A stretch of DNA of 64,000 nucleotides from Pinus tabuliformis (Eukaryota > Streptophyta > Pinopsida > Pinales > Pinaceae), in contig CM062815.1 in assembly GCA_031772625.1 (NCBI GenBank), positions 115,514,989 through 115,578,988 on the forward strand, read 5' to 3'. Below the pieces are notes generated by a model, which was given only the letters and a program-made list of their open reading frames with translations, was not told the origin of the DNA and ran no database searches. Each line of letters begins with the position of its first letter. Positions within the stretch are counted from its first letter, which is position 1. Position numbers and translations under genes: made by a program. Shown here piece after piece: positions 12,533-22,900 of this stretch.

Positions 12533-12589
12533 GTTGTTTGATTCTAATCTTTCCCACAGGCTGAGCCAATTTTATGGCTCTGATACCAC

Positions 12590-14013
12590 TGTAATGTTTT
12601 GAAACAGGAATATAAGTGATATACAAATAATGCAAACAATCCAACAATCATAAAAATGAAATATACATTAAGCACCCATGGAAACACTGGAAATAGAGAA
12701 ATGTTGAGCCATCTTATTACTTCTTCAGGAGAAAATACAATAGTAAAATAGAATGGTGCACCTGGGCTTGTCTCAATGGACAAGCATGACAAAACCCAAG
12801 TGAGAAAATGCTAAACTGAAGGGTTGCTACAACTATTGCACCAAACTAAACTGCACTACAGGAAACTATTATGTTTGTTGACTTCAAAGGGCTAGAATCA
12901 CTGCTTTCCGTGCTCAGAAAATTATGAGAATTCAGCTCCTTGCTCCTTGGCCTAAACCCAGAAAACCCACGAAGGAATTGGCCAAATGTTGACCTCATAA
13001 TTTTGGCCCCAAATTTCTCTTAGCTCCTCTAGTTGCTAGCTTATTTGGGACCCCTGTTTGACCCCTTATATCTATCCAGAAAATTCTATAAATTTAGGAG
13101 TGTGATCCTTGCCCAAAACCCAAAAAAACCCATAAAGGAATTTGGTTGGTTTAGATTTCTGAAATTCAATACCCTTGGAGCCCAGCTCCAGCTCCAACAG
13201 AAAAACTCGACCCGCTGGAATTTGCCTGTAAATCCTCCCGGAAATGGACCTGAAGTGTTGGGCTAACCTCTGATATCAATCCCCTGACTTCCGGGATGGG
13301 CTTCTGGCCCATGGCACCTGCTCCTTAGCTCCACGAAATTGTCGGACCGACCCTCTACGCTGTCCCCAAGCCCAGTAATTCGAACTGTTGGGATGCTAGC
13401 TCTGTTGGCTACGAAACTCAAAAGAAAGGTTCGCCCTTTTCTGCTCTCCCAATCCTCTAACTCTCCCGACAAATGCTTGATCACTGATAGCTCCAAACTC
13501 CCCCTGTGTATTCTCTAGCTAACCAGATATACGCACTCCTTGTTCTGGTTGAATGGTAGTGCTATAACACACTGCCGAAACTATAGAAATACTTATGGAA
13601 CTGCCTCTTTAGGGCAGGCACAGATGATCCCCCGAAGTAGAGGTTGAATCTCCCACTTGAGAGATTCGTAGCTAAACAACCGGTTGACTCAATTGAACAA
13701 CAGAACGAACAATCAAGTAATTTTGATTACAAGGAGTAAGAATGAATCCAAAATGAGAGTTGTTCCTTCCTTATAACTCCTTGGGCCTCCCTAGCCTCAT
13801 GCAGGTCCCTCCATCCACCTATTCGACTTTCCCTCCAAGCTATTCGAATGGGCCAATTTGAACTCCCATGTGGGTGGCCCCCACATTCCACTAGCAACCA
13901 AATAAAGTCGAATTGCCTCCTAAGTCCCTAAGTCGAAAATGATGGGTTCTCTTCCTTAGCCAAAATTGTGTAGCAACACCCTATTACAAATGTATTTGAG
14001 AAGGGACATTACA
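12590..14013 (-). repeat. Element A, 5' LTR (right)
   Basis: 1,424 bp, from TGTAATGTTTTG to GACATTACA. It is adjacent to the tRNA-iMet primer site at about 12575-12589 (GGCTCTGATACCAC on the plus strand). Confidence 0.85.
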
Positions 14014-15080
14014 CATTATCTGACCTGAGGACTTTAATCTTCCTTCCTGTAAAATTCTCCACTTGAGCCTTGAATTCTTGAAACTTGTCGAAGATTTCAT
14101 CCTTGGTCCTCAAGAAATAAATCCATGTCTTCCGGTAGAAGTCATCAATGAAAGTTACATAGTACATAAAACCACCCAAGGATCTCACAGACATAGGTCC
14201 TCTTACATCAGAATGTATTAGATCCAAAATTCTTTTGGACCTATTGTCACTGCTTGGAAATCGTCCTTTGACATTCTTCGAAGTGCACATCTTTTGCAAA
14301 CACCTTAATGCTCCACCTGCATTTCTTTGAAACCTTCCAAAATTTCTTCTTCCTTCACCATTCTTAGAATGCACTGCAAAAACTTGAGAGTCACCATCTG
14401 GAGGTCTTGGAATCTTCCCTTTTGAGACAAGTCTAGATTCCTCTTGAGTACATGAGGTCCATAATTCCTCAAACTTGGAACTTCCTTCCTACCACAAATA
14501 CTAGATGCAAATGAATCCCAAGAATCAGGCAAACCATTAATTGTTGTAGTCACAAGCTTTGTATCTGAATAATTTTGTCAATAGCTTGGAGTTGATCTCT
14601 CAATTGAGATATTTTCATGAAATATGAAGCCACAATATCATCCTTTTTCATTTTAACATCATGAAGTTCATTCTTCAAACTCATTTTATTGCCAATGGTA
14701 TTGATGGTATACAAACCAACTAGAGCATCATACATCTTCTTTGAAGTATCCAATCCTGAAACATATGTCCAAATCAATTGATCTCTTATGGATACAATAA
14801 TAATCCTCATGGATGTGATTTCATTCTTTTTTAAGTCACTTTCCCTTCATCATCTTATGGTTTAGTAACCTTGCCCTTCACATGATTGAAAACACCATTC
14901 TTAGCAAGAACAAAGTCAATCCTTGTCTTCCAAGCCCTAAACTTGGTAGCACCTAACAACTTATTTTTTGTCTTAGTAGAGGAACCCATGGTCATAGATC
15001 TAGTTAGCAATTAGAGTGCAGAAGTAGGTATCTTCAAGAGTGATCTCAATGCCCTTTCCTTCACCAAAGCTCGGATACCA

Positions 15081-15980
15081 TGTTGCTTTTTAACTGCAAT
15101 TAAGATAAGCACAATTTTCTGCCAAATAATTACTTCCAATGATACAATTTATTCTTTTAGCACATTCCAGATCACTAAGCAATTACACTTGAGAATATTT
15201 CAACCATAAATGTGATATGACAATAAAGATCACAGTAAAAATATAGATGCACAAGAGAAAAAAATTATCCTAGGAAAACCCAAACTAGGGAAAAACCTAG
15301 CAAACCTTTTCTTAGAAGAAATTTTCCAATTCAATCAAAATGTACATCTGATTTTCCAGTCAAAATATCATCTCATTGACCATATCATATTTCAAGTCAA
15401 ACCAAGTCAAAAGAGAGAGAAATTCAAACTTTTGCTCACAAGTCAAATCTGGTCAAAGAGACCAGAATTCAACCCTTTGTTGTTCCTAGTCAACTGAGGT
15501 CAATGGGGGGTGAATTTTGGTCCTACTACTCTACATAAAGATTTGGTCAAATTACCTAGTTTGACCTATGGTCAAAACAAAAAAGTTAATGCAAGAATTT
15601 CTATTCAGAAAATTGGTCAACCTTCAGTCAAAGATGCCCAAAATATTCATCCAACAGCTAGTCAAAATTTCTAAGTCAATATAGCCAGAAAATGCCAAAG
15701 TCAACATTGGTCAAAATAGAGATAGAACTGGTCCAACTTTGCTAGAAAAGTCTTCTTCCTCCTTCGCACTTGTGAACAGAAATCTTCTTCTTTTGTGATG
15801 ATTTGAGTTGTTGCTGTGATGCCAAATGTGGAGGACAAGCTATCAATATATATGAGTCAAACCCCTTCAAGTGGTGGGGCCGACTTGTCCAACTTGGAGC
15901 CTACATGAACCTTGAAATAAAATTAATTTTCTTTTGACTTTGTTGACCTAAATACCAACCGCAGCTACAAAATTTCAACA
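15081..15980 (-). repeat. Old copia 5' LTR
   Basis: The ends TGTTGC...CAACA and the adjoining primer site define it. Its 3' counterpart at about 4391-4717 is hardly recognisable, which indicates age. Confidence 0.7.
15359..15948. promoter_or_regulatory. W-box (WRKY-site) cluster inside the old copia LTR
   Basis: By direct count, 20 W-box cores (TTGAC or GTCAA) lie in 590 bp, several in the full TTGACC/TTGACT form. About one or two would be expected by chance. WRKY transcription factors bind this core in wound- and pathogen-responsive plant promoters, and some copia LTRs are known to be stress-induced. That this LTR was WRKY-driven is inference. Confidence 0.6.
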
Positions 15981-16478
15981 TGGATTTGATAAGTGGTCCA
16001 AAATAGGAAATACTTTTTTTTCATAAGAGTCTTAATTCTATAGGAAATATTTTTTTTCATAAGAAGAGTCTTAATTCTAGGGGTGATGATTCTAGATTAA
16101 ATGAAGTTTCTATGTCAACACTTTCCTATTTGCTTGATAAAGTGCACGTTGTGTGGGTAATAGTACAGTTGCAATTGGAGATCTGGGAAAAAAGATTTTT
16201 GGGAATGGAAAATTCATGGCGGTGGGGGAGCATTCAAGAAATTGGGTACCAAAGAGAGCTTTGAATGCTTCAGCTAGTATTCCTAGCAATGTATTGAAAT
16301 TGCCATTGGCATTGGCAATTTGCTTCAGGAAGGGAATGGAAAATTTATGGAGGTGGGGGAGCATTCAAGAAATTGGGTACCAAAGAGCTTTGAATGCTTC
16401 AGCTAGTATTCCTCCCGATGTATTGAAATTACCATTGGCATTGGCAATTTGCTTCAGGAAAACAACATTATCATCACC
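15981..16478. repeat. Non-coding stretch with a 131-bp tandem duplication
   Basis: About 16202-16332 and 16333-16460 are two copies of a roughly 131-bp unit (shared words GGAATGGAAAAT, GGGGAGCATTCAAGAAATTG, TTGAATGCTTCAGCTAGTAT) with a few differences. The duplication ends just before the start codon of the phospholipase pseudogene at 16479, so it may be that gene's former 5' leader or promoter. The open frame crossing it has no recognisable domain. 15981-16200 shows nothing else. Confidence 0.6.
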
Positions 16479-17560
16479 ATGTCGTGGGCATTAGGGAGCT
16501 GGAAGAGGCCAATAGACACATTTAGCCTGAGTGTCGGATATGGAAATGCTGATGAAGAATCCCCTTTTTCTCTGTTTCATTCTGCCCCATCGGGATCCTG
16601 ATAGTGGGACCCAAACTCCGGGAGCAAATTCGGAATCGGGTTGGATTGGTCGGCTGCAGATAACGATGAGCAAGTAGAGTTTAACCTACAATCTCAACTG
16701 ATGGTCACACTTCCACCTCAGGAGGAACAAGCGCAGGTAACGATGAAAATGACGACGGATTTGTGAATTTGGAGTTGAAGGAGGAGAAGAGAAGAGAGCC
16801 TCTGAAGGCGTTAGGCCTAACGCCTTTTAAAGACAGTGGGATCCGGGTAGCAGAGTGAGGGTGTTGGATTGATCACAAAGATGATGATGCTCTGCTTCAA
16901 CATTAGTGTAGGCGTGGGTATGAGGGCTCCTTCCACCATGCCACTGGAACTCCCTGGCTACGCCCATCATTGGACAACAATGGCGGTGCTCAATCTCTCT
17001 GCCTGTGCTCTTTCGGTTTTGCCAACCAAATTGATCCGGTTACCATTGATTATCACTTTTGGCCCCAGAGCTTGGTGAGATAAAATGTTTGAAAGTTGTT
17101 AGATTGGTTCATAATATGCTAGTCTCGGTTCCTGTTGAACTCAGGCAATGTGTTGGTTTGGCTGGATTGTCCCTCGAACATAATAAATTGGTTCGCCCAC
17201 TTCTGGATTTCAGGGCAATCACAGAATTATGAATATTGCGTCTATTCAGGAACCCTTGAATTCTTGCCTGAAATTTTTCCATTATCCAATCTTCGCAGCT
17301 TATCGCTAGCCAATGTTGGAATTAGAGGTGATCAAGCTTTATCATCTGTGAATGTGCAAATAGAGACAGAACAGCTCTTATTTTCTTCCGTCAAGACACA
17401 AGCTTAGTACCTTCTTTTCCATTGTTTTCCGATTCTTATCATGTCATCCTCTTTTTCTTGCATCTGCGTTGTCCACGCCTTACTTGATTTAGATAAAACT
17501 GCAATAAATCTGGGCTGGCCAACAAGATCCAAAGTTTGTATCGCAACCAGAATTGGAATT
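16479..17560 (+). pseudogene. PLAI: Decayed phospholipase A I (patatin-type, LRR-containing) gene, N-terminal half
   Basis: From ATG 16479 the sequence reads MSWALGSWKRPIDTFSLSVG, closely resembling the N-terminus of plant phospholipase A I (Arabidopsis At1g61850), a large LRR/patatin lipid acyl hydrolase. Further signatures follow in order: the LDW...LQSQLMV region (about 16640-16720), a leucine-rich repeat block (VLNLSACALSVLP near 16988, LSLEHNKLVRPLLDF near 17165) and LSLANVG...SSVNVQIE (about 17300-17370). Weak similarity runs to about 17560. Matching pieces follow one another without visible introns, so a processed copy is possible. Several stops, frameshifts and an internal deletion are present, and the patatin domain is absent. 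The functional gene would hydrolyse membrane glycero- and galactolipids in plant defence and jasmonate biology. Confidence 0.85.
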
Positions 17561-17964
17561 TAACGGAAAAAATGCCCGTCACAGGGTCTTTTACCCATTT
17601 TTTTTAACATTTAAAACATTTTCATAACCGTTTACTGTGATGTGCTATGAATTTAAGAAACTTATTTTCGACGGGTTGTTATTCTCTAAAAACGTTATAA
17701 ATTCTGTGAAGTTGTGTTTGGGCTGGAGCTGGTCAACATATTAACTGCCCAAACTATTCTACTTAGCCCTCTTATTGGTCAGGTACTTCTTGACTTTTTG
17801 TTCAAGATACTTTTGGATCATGGGTCATGTATATCTTGATTTTTTTGTACTTCATAAAAAAGTTCTCGTATATTGTACGTTTATCAATATACATAGAAAC
17901 TCTCAAGTTAATTATAAAATATAAAATATAAATTAATATTTTTTAATTATAAAATTTATGTAAA
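17561..17964. other. AT-rich stretch without recognisable features
   Basis: No coding, repeat or terminal signal found. It becomes very AT-rich at 17880-17960, immediately before the Penelope-like element. Confidence 0.5.
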
Positions 17965-18138
17965 CTATGTTCCTAAAAAAATTCCGGTAGATGATATCAT
18001 GTGTGACATTGAATTTGGAATTAGAGGCTTACCGGATAATACTAAAGATGTTATTAGGCAAGATTGTGCTATTATTCTGAGGAAAGCTAGACCCCAAGGA
18101 ATAACATCAACAAGGAGGAGTTCGAGGCCCTAAAATCT

Positions 18139-19377
18139 TTGAACAGGAACCAAGACATTGTTGTCTTGAAGGCTGACAAAGGTGGGGCTACTGTAATCCT
18201 TGATAGGGTCGATTATCGGAAGAAGATGTTGGATCACTTGGAGAACAGTGGCAGCTACAGAAAACTTGATAAGAATCCCTTAAAAAGGATCTCTAGAACG
18301 GTGGCTCTCGCTATAAAATCATGTAGCTCTGTTAGCTCCTTTAGCCATAAGCTTATCGAGAGTAGCCCCATCACTCCCAGGATCTATGGACTTCCGAAAA
18401 TCCATAAGGAGGGACCCCCCCTTAGGCCCATTGTCAACACCATAGGTGGGCCAACCTACCTTTTAGCTAAGTATCTAGCCTCTAAACTTAAGCCCCTGGT
18501 TGGCCAAACTGAATCGTTTGTAAAAGACTCATCATCATTTGTCAATGAGTTAAGGGATGTGAGTTTTGATCCAGAAGACATTCTAGTAAGCTTCGATGTG
18601 GTTTCCTTATATACTAATATCCCCATCAAAGAAGCCTTAGATGTCATCTTTCGTCTTACCGATCCCGACACTGCTAGACTAGTCGAGATCTGCCTTACTT
18701 CCACTTTCTTCTGTTTCGAAGGTGAGTTCTATGAACAAACCTGTGGCGTAGCCATGGGCTCACCCCTATCCCCTATTGTTGCTAACCTGTTTATGGAGGA
18801 TTTTGAATCCAGAGCTTTGGCCTCAGCTATTTTTAAACCTAAGCTTTGGAAAAGATTTGTAGACGATACCTGCTCTATTTGGCAGCATGGTCTGGATAAG
18901 TTAGATCTCTTCTTTCAGCATCTTAATAATCAATCTAGCTCCATTAAGTTTACCATGGAGAAAGAAATCAATGGTTGCCTCCCTTTCCTTGATGTCCTCA
19001 TTTCTAAGAAAGAGGATGGCTCATTTTCCCATCAGGTATTTCGGAAGAAAACTCATACGGAGCAATATCTTCATGCGAGTTCCCATCATTTCCCTGCTCA
19101 AAAATTGGGTGTTCTCTGCACTCTAGCTACCCGTGCTATAAGGGTTTCTGATGTCGACCATTTTTCCATAGAGAAATCCCATCTCTTGAAGGTTTTTGCT
19201 AATAATGGTTACAATAAGAAACAAGGCCTTAAAGCCTTCCTCAAAGCCAGCAAAAGTCCTAAGGTTAAGACAGACCCTAAGGATCGTAGTTCTGGGGTTA
19301 ACCTCCCTTTCATCCAAGGGACGACTGACAGGATTGTGAGAATCCTGAGAAAGCACAACATTCCCTTTACCTTTTGA
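18139..19377 (+). CDS. Penelope-like reverse transcriptase (partial)
   Basis: A 412-residue open frame. Visible hallmarks, with approximate residue positions, are LKADKGGATVI (15), PRIYGLPKIHKEG (80), motif A SFDVVSLYTNIP (150), motif B GVAMGSPLSPIVAN (205), motif C RFVDDT (240) with the FVDD catalytic pair, LPFLDVLI (280) and the K-T-T-YL-S-H signature RKKTHTEQYLHASSHH (300). This combination belongs to Penelope-class RTs, which are related to telomerase, not to LINE or LTR RTs. The RT core is open throughout, unusual beside its decayed neighbours. Related coding sequence on the left, from about 17968, is not in this frame. The protein would copy element RNA primed from nicked DNA in the nucleus. 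Confidence 0.92.
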   Translation: MNRNQDIVVLKADKGGATVILDRVDYRKKMLDHLENSGSYRKLDKNPLKRISRTVALAIKSCSSVSSFSHKLIESSPITPRIYGLPKIHKEGPPLRPIVNTIGGPTYLLAKYLASKLKPLVGQTESFVKDSSSFVNELRDVSFDPEDILVSFDVVSLYTNIPIKEALDVIFRLTDPDTARLVEICLTSTFFCFEGEFYEQTCGVAMGSPLSPIVANLFMEDFESRALASAIFKPKLWKRFVDDTCSIWQHGLDKLDLFFQHLNNQSSSIKFTMEKEINGCLPFLDVLISKKEDGSFSHQVFRKKTHTEQYLHASSHHFPAQKLGVLCTLATRAIRVSDVDHFSIEKSHLLKVFANNGYNKKQGLKAFLKASKSPKVKTDPKDRSSGVNLPFIQGTTDRIVRILRKHNIPFTF

Positions 19378-19386
19378 CCCCTTAAC

Positions 19387-19846
19387 TGTAGGAATTTACA
19401 GGGTAAGTTCCTCAGAAAGAATACCAAAAGGACACCGCTCACAACCAGATCTCAAATCAATACACCAGTATTTTTGACGTGGTTAAAACCCTCAAAGTGC
19501 AAGGAGGGAAACAGTCCACGGCCTGTCCCAACGTGGGTACTACAGGCAATTTATTAATCAAAGAATGAAAATTTACATAAGCTTCTCTCATGCACAGATT
19601 ACCCGAACAATGACCCTCCATGCGCTTTAAATAGAACTCATGGACCAATCGGGTGTCAAGCCACGGATCAAGTGTCGGTAATACCGAGGTGAGAGTGAAC
19701 CGTCGGATCACTACATATCGTGACCGTCGGATTGTAAGTTACAAAATGTACAACGGTAAAGAAACACACTTTACCTAACTCTAACCTAACTCTATACTAG
19801 ACCAAGTTGAACTTAACTATATCCTATGTGTCGGAATATCCTAACA
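19387..19846 (-). repeat. Young copia, 3' LTR
   Basis: 460 bp, identical to 24899-25358 except one base (G here, A in the other, in CCGTC(G/A)GATCAC). Confidence 0.97.
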
Positions 19847-19927
19847 TCCCCCCTTAAGAACAACTTGGGATAGGATTGAAGGATTTACAAATATGACACA
19901 ATAGGAGAAGGAAGGAGGCACTAGAGC

Positions 19928-22900
19928 CTATCCCCCCTTAGTGACAACTTCCTGAACTCCAAGCATATATCGAAGTTTAGTGAACTTCGCCTCTGTGAGA
20001 GCCTTTGTGAAGATGTCTGCAACCTGATCATCTGTTGGACAATATTGCACTTCAAGAACATGGTCATGAATGAGCTTTCTGATGAAGTGCATGTGTAGTT
20101 CAATGTGTTTGCTGCGCTGATGCTGGACTGGATCTTTGCATAGCTGAATGGCACTTTGATTATCACACCAAAGTGTGGTTGGATGCTGCTGCTCAAAGCC
20201 AAACTCTGATAGGATCTGACGAAGCCACAAGGCTTCCTTACTAGCTTCCACGGCACCACGATACTCTGCTTCTGCTGACGAAAGAGAAATGGCAGCCTGT
20301 TTCTTACAAGCCCATGTAATAGGTCCTGAACCAAGAGTGAAGACATAACCGGCAGTAGACTTCCGATCATCAGGGTCACCAGCCCAATCAGAATCAGTGA
20401 AACCAACTAACAGAGGAGCTGCTTTGGCACTGTAATGAATCCCAAACTGTACTGTACCTCGAACATAACGAAGTATTCTTTTAGCTGCTTTCCAATGACT
20501 TTCACGGGGGTTTTGCATAAAACGAGCAACAAGGCCAACAGCAAAGGAAAGATCAGGACGAGTATGGGTTAAATACAAGAGTTTTCCGACAAGTTGACGG
20601 TATAAGGTAGCATCAACTTCAGGAGAAGTACAAGAGACTGAAAGTTTGACTCCAGACTGAAAGGGAGAAGGGGCTGGCTTACAGTCTTCCATGTGAAAAT
20701 GACGAAGAATATCACAAGCATACTTGGACTGGGAAAGGAAAATACCCTCTTGGGATTGCAAGACTTGAAGACCGAGAAAATAGTGTAAGTGTCCTAAGTC
20801 TGTCATTTCAAATTTCTTTTTAAGGCTGGACTTCACATGGTTTATAAGGTTGGGATCACTACCAGTAAGAATAAGATCATCAACATAAAGAACAAGGATG
20901 ATAAGAGAGTTGCCCACTTTCTTGGTGTAGACAGTATTGTCAGAATGACACCTAGAAAAGCCAGATTCTAAAAGAAAGCTATCCATTTTGGCATACCAAG
21001 CCCGAGGAGCTTGCTTGAGGCCATAAAGGGATTTCTTAAGTCGACAAACAAGGCTGGAGTCTGTTTGTATGAAGCCAATGGGTTGTTCCATATAGATTTC
21101 TTCCTGCAAGTCCCCATGCAAGAAGGCAGATTTAACATCCATCTGATGGACTTCCCATTTTAAAGAGGCAGCAAGGGAAAGAACAAGGCGGATAGAGTTC
21201 ATTTTGGCAACAGGGGAGAAGGTTTCAGTGTAGTCAATGCCTTCAACCTGTGAAAAGCCCTTAGCAACGAGACGAGCTTTATGTTTATCAACTTTCCCAT
21301 CTGGTCCATACTTGGTTCTGTAAACCCATTTACATCTAACAAGTTTGCGTCCCTTTGGTAGAGGAACAAGATCCCATGTATCATTTGTCATCAATGAATG
21401 ATATTCTTCATTCATAGCTGCTTCCCAATGTGGATGGCCTGAAGCTTCTGCAAAAGTGTCAGGATCATGATTTACTGGAGCTTGAGCCAGTAAAGAAGAG
21501 GCTCTTTCAAACTGAGAACGTGTACGTCGCTGATCTGTAGGATCACCGGCAAGATCACCTGCTGCATCCCGAGTAGCACGGACCCATCTTGGAAGTTGAG
21601 GATCCTGAGAAGGTGGGGGAGGATTATCATCCTCGCTTTCATCATCTGAAGAAGAAATGTTTTCAAAGGTAGAAGAGATAGGAAGAGGTGGCACATCCGC
21701 CGGACTAGGCTCGCAGGCCGATTTATTTTCATCAAATTTTACATCTCTTCTAATGATAACATTTTTGGACTTAAATGGAAGAAGTCTATAACCTTTTACA
21801 TCTTCAGAATATCCAACAAAAGTACATCTCTCACTCTTAGGTTCTAAAGCTTTATGCTTTTCATCTGGAATATGGGCCCATGCTTCACTTCCAAACACAC
21901 GAAAGTGACTTACATCTGGTTTAATGGAACTCCAAGCTTCTTCTGGAGTGATATTCTCTAGAACCTTAGTAGGAGTGCGATTGATTATATAATTTGCACA
22001 ATTAATTGCTTCGGCCCAAAAACTAAGACTGAGTCCTTTAGATTGCAGCATACAATTAGCCATTTCCTTTAAGCTGCGATTTTTCCTTTCAGCTACACCA
22101 TTTTGTTGTGGAGTGTATGGAACAGTATGTTGCATTTGAATTCCATTTTCGGTGCAAAAGTTGATGAATGTGTTTTTAACATATTCTCCACCATTATCAG
22201 TTCTTAGCTTAAGAATTTGATGTCCAGATTGTTTTTCAACAAAGGCTTTGAAGGCCAAAAAAGTGTTAAATACTTCGCTCTTGAGTTTTAAGAAGTATAC
22301 CCAAGTGCGTCTGGAGAAATCATCAATGAAAGTTAAGAAGTACTTGCAGCCAGAGAATGAAGCAACAGGAAGAGGACCACATAAATCACTGTGCACAAGC
22401 TGTAAAGGGGCTGAGGCGTGCCAAGAGGCACGTTTGTCAAAACTGTCCCGATGATGTTTTCCGAGTACACATCCGGAACAAACACCATCTCTGTAAGATA
22501 CCATAGGAAGACCTGTCACCATATTTTCTTTACATAGATGCTGAAGGGAGCGATAGTTTAAGTGACCAAATCGCTCATGCCAAAGTTTGCTCACTTCATC
22601 ATTATGAGCAACAAATACTGAGGGAAGATTTGATGACCCAAAGTTGTGAAACTTATACAACCTTTTGGAATCATCAGCAAGACCAGTAGCTAGAATCTGT
22701 TTAGGATATTTTAGATCCTTGATTACAACATCATGAGGTGAAAATTCAACAATTTTACCTTCACCTGAATGAGTTATCTGATAGACAGATAGAAGGTTGC
22801 AGGATAAGGTTGGAACACATAATACATCATTAAACTGACCATTGTCTAGATGAACAGTTCCAGTCCCTACAACATTAAGAGATCTATCATCACCAATATA

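Larger units (their letters stand above)
7032..14013 (-). mobile_element. Element A: large non-autonomous LTR retrotransposon inserted in the old copia integrase
   Basis: The ends are TGTAATGTTC at 7032 and GACATTACA at 14013, flanked by a perfect 5-bp target duplication CATTA (7027-7031 and 14014-14018). The LTRs are 7032-8454 and 12590-14013, about 1.42 kb each. The primer site lies next to the right LTR (minus-strand GTGGTATCAGAGCCA) and a purine tract (minus strand, about 8455-8470) next to the left, so the element runs on the minus strand. The 4.1-kb interior shows no gag, protease, integrase or RT. It contains pieces of an unknown reading frame shared with element B and a foldback MITE. 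The two LTRs differ at many positions, so this is a moderately old insertion. It is broken or non-autonomous. Confidence 0.85.
14014..15980 (-). mobile_element. Old Ty1/copia element, right part (gag, start of integrase, primer site, 5' LTR)
   Basis: Continuation of the copia element broken by element A. The piece at 14009-14374 carries the first part of the integrase core (HSDVRGPM, YYVTFIDDF, VLRSDN). The stretch 14305-14810 carries gag of the copia UBN2 type. The primer site TGGTATCCGAGC (minus strand; plus 15068-15080) lies against the LTR that starts TGTTGC at 15081 and ends CAACA at 15980. The integrase is cut between its aspartate and glutamate motifs by element A, so A is younger than this copia. 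It is broken in many places. Confidence 0.8.

Noticed and set aside
16153-16494. Open frame of 113 residues over the 131-bp duplication
   Set aside because: The second unit is read in a different register partway through, no domain is recognisable, and it ends within the PLAI start region; treated as non-coding leader.
17965-19386. LINE reverse transcriptase
   Set aside because: The RT motifs (DKGGATVI, GLPKIHK, SFDVVSLYTNIP, RFVDDT) are of the Penelope class, and a GIY-YIG domain follows beyond the copia insertion.
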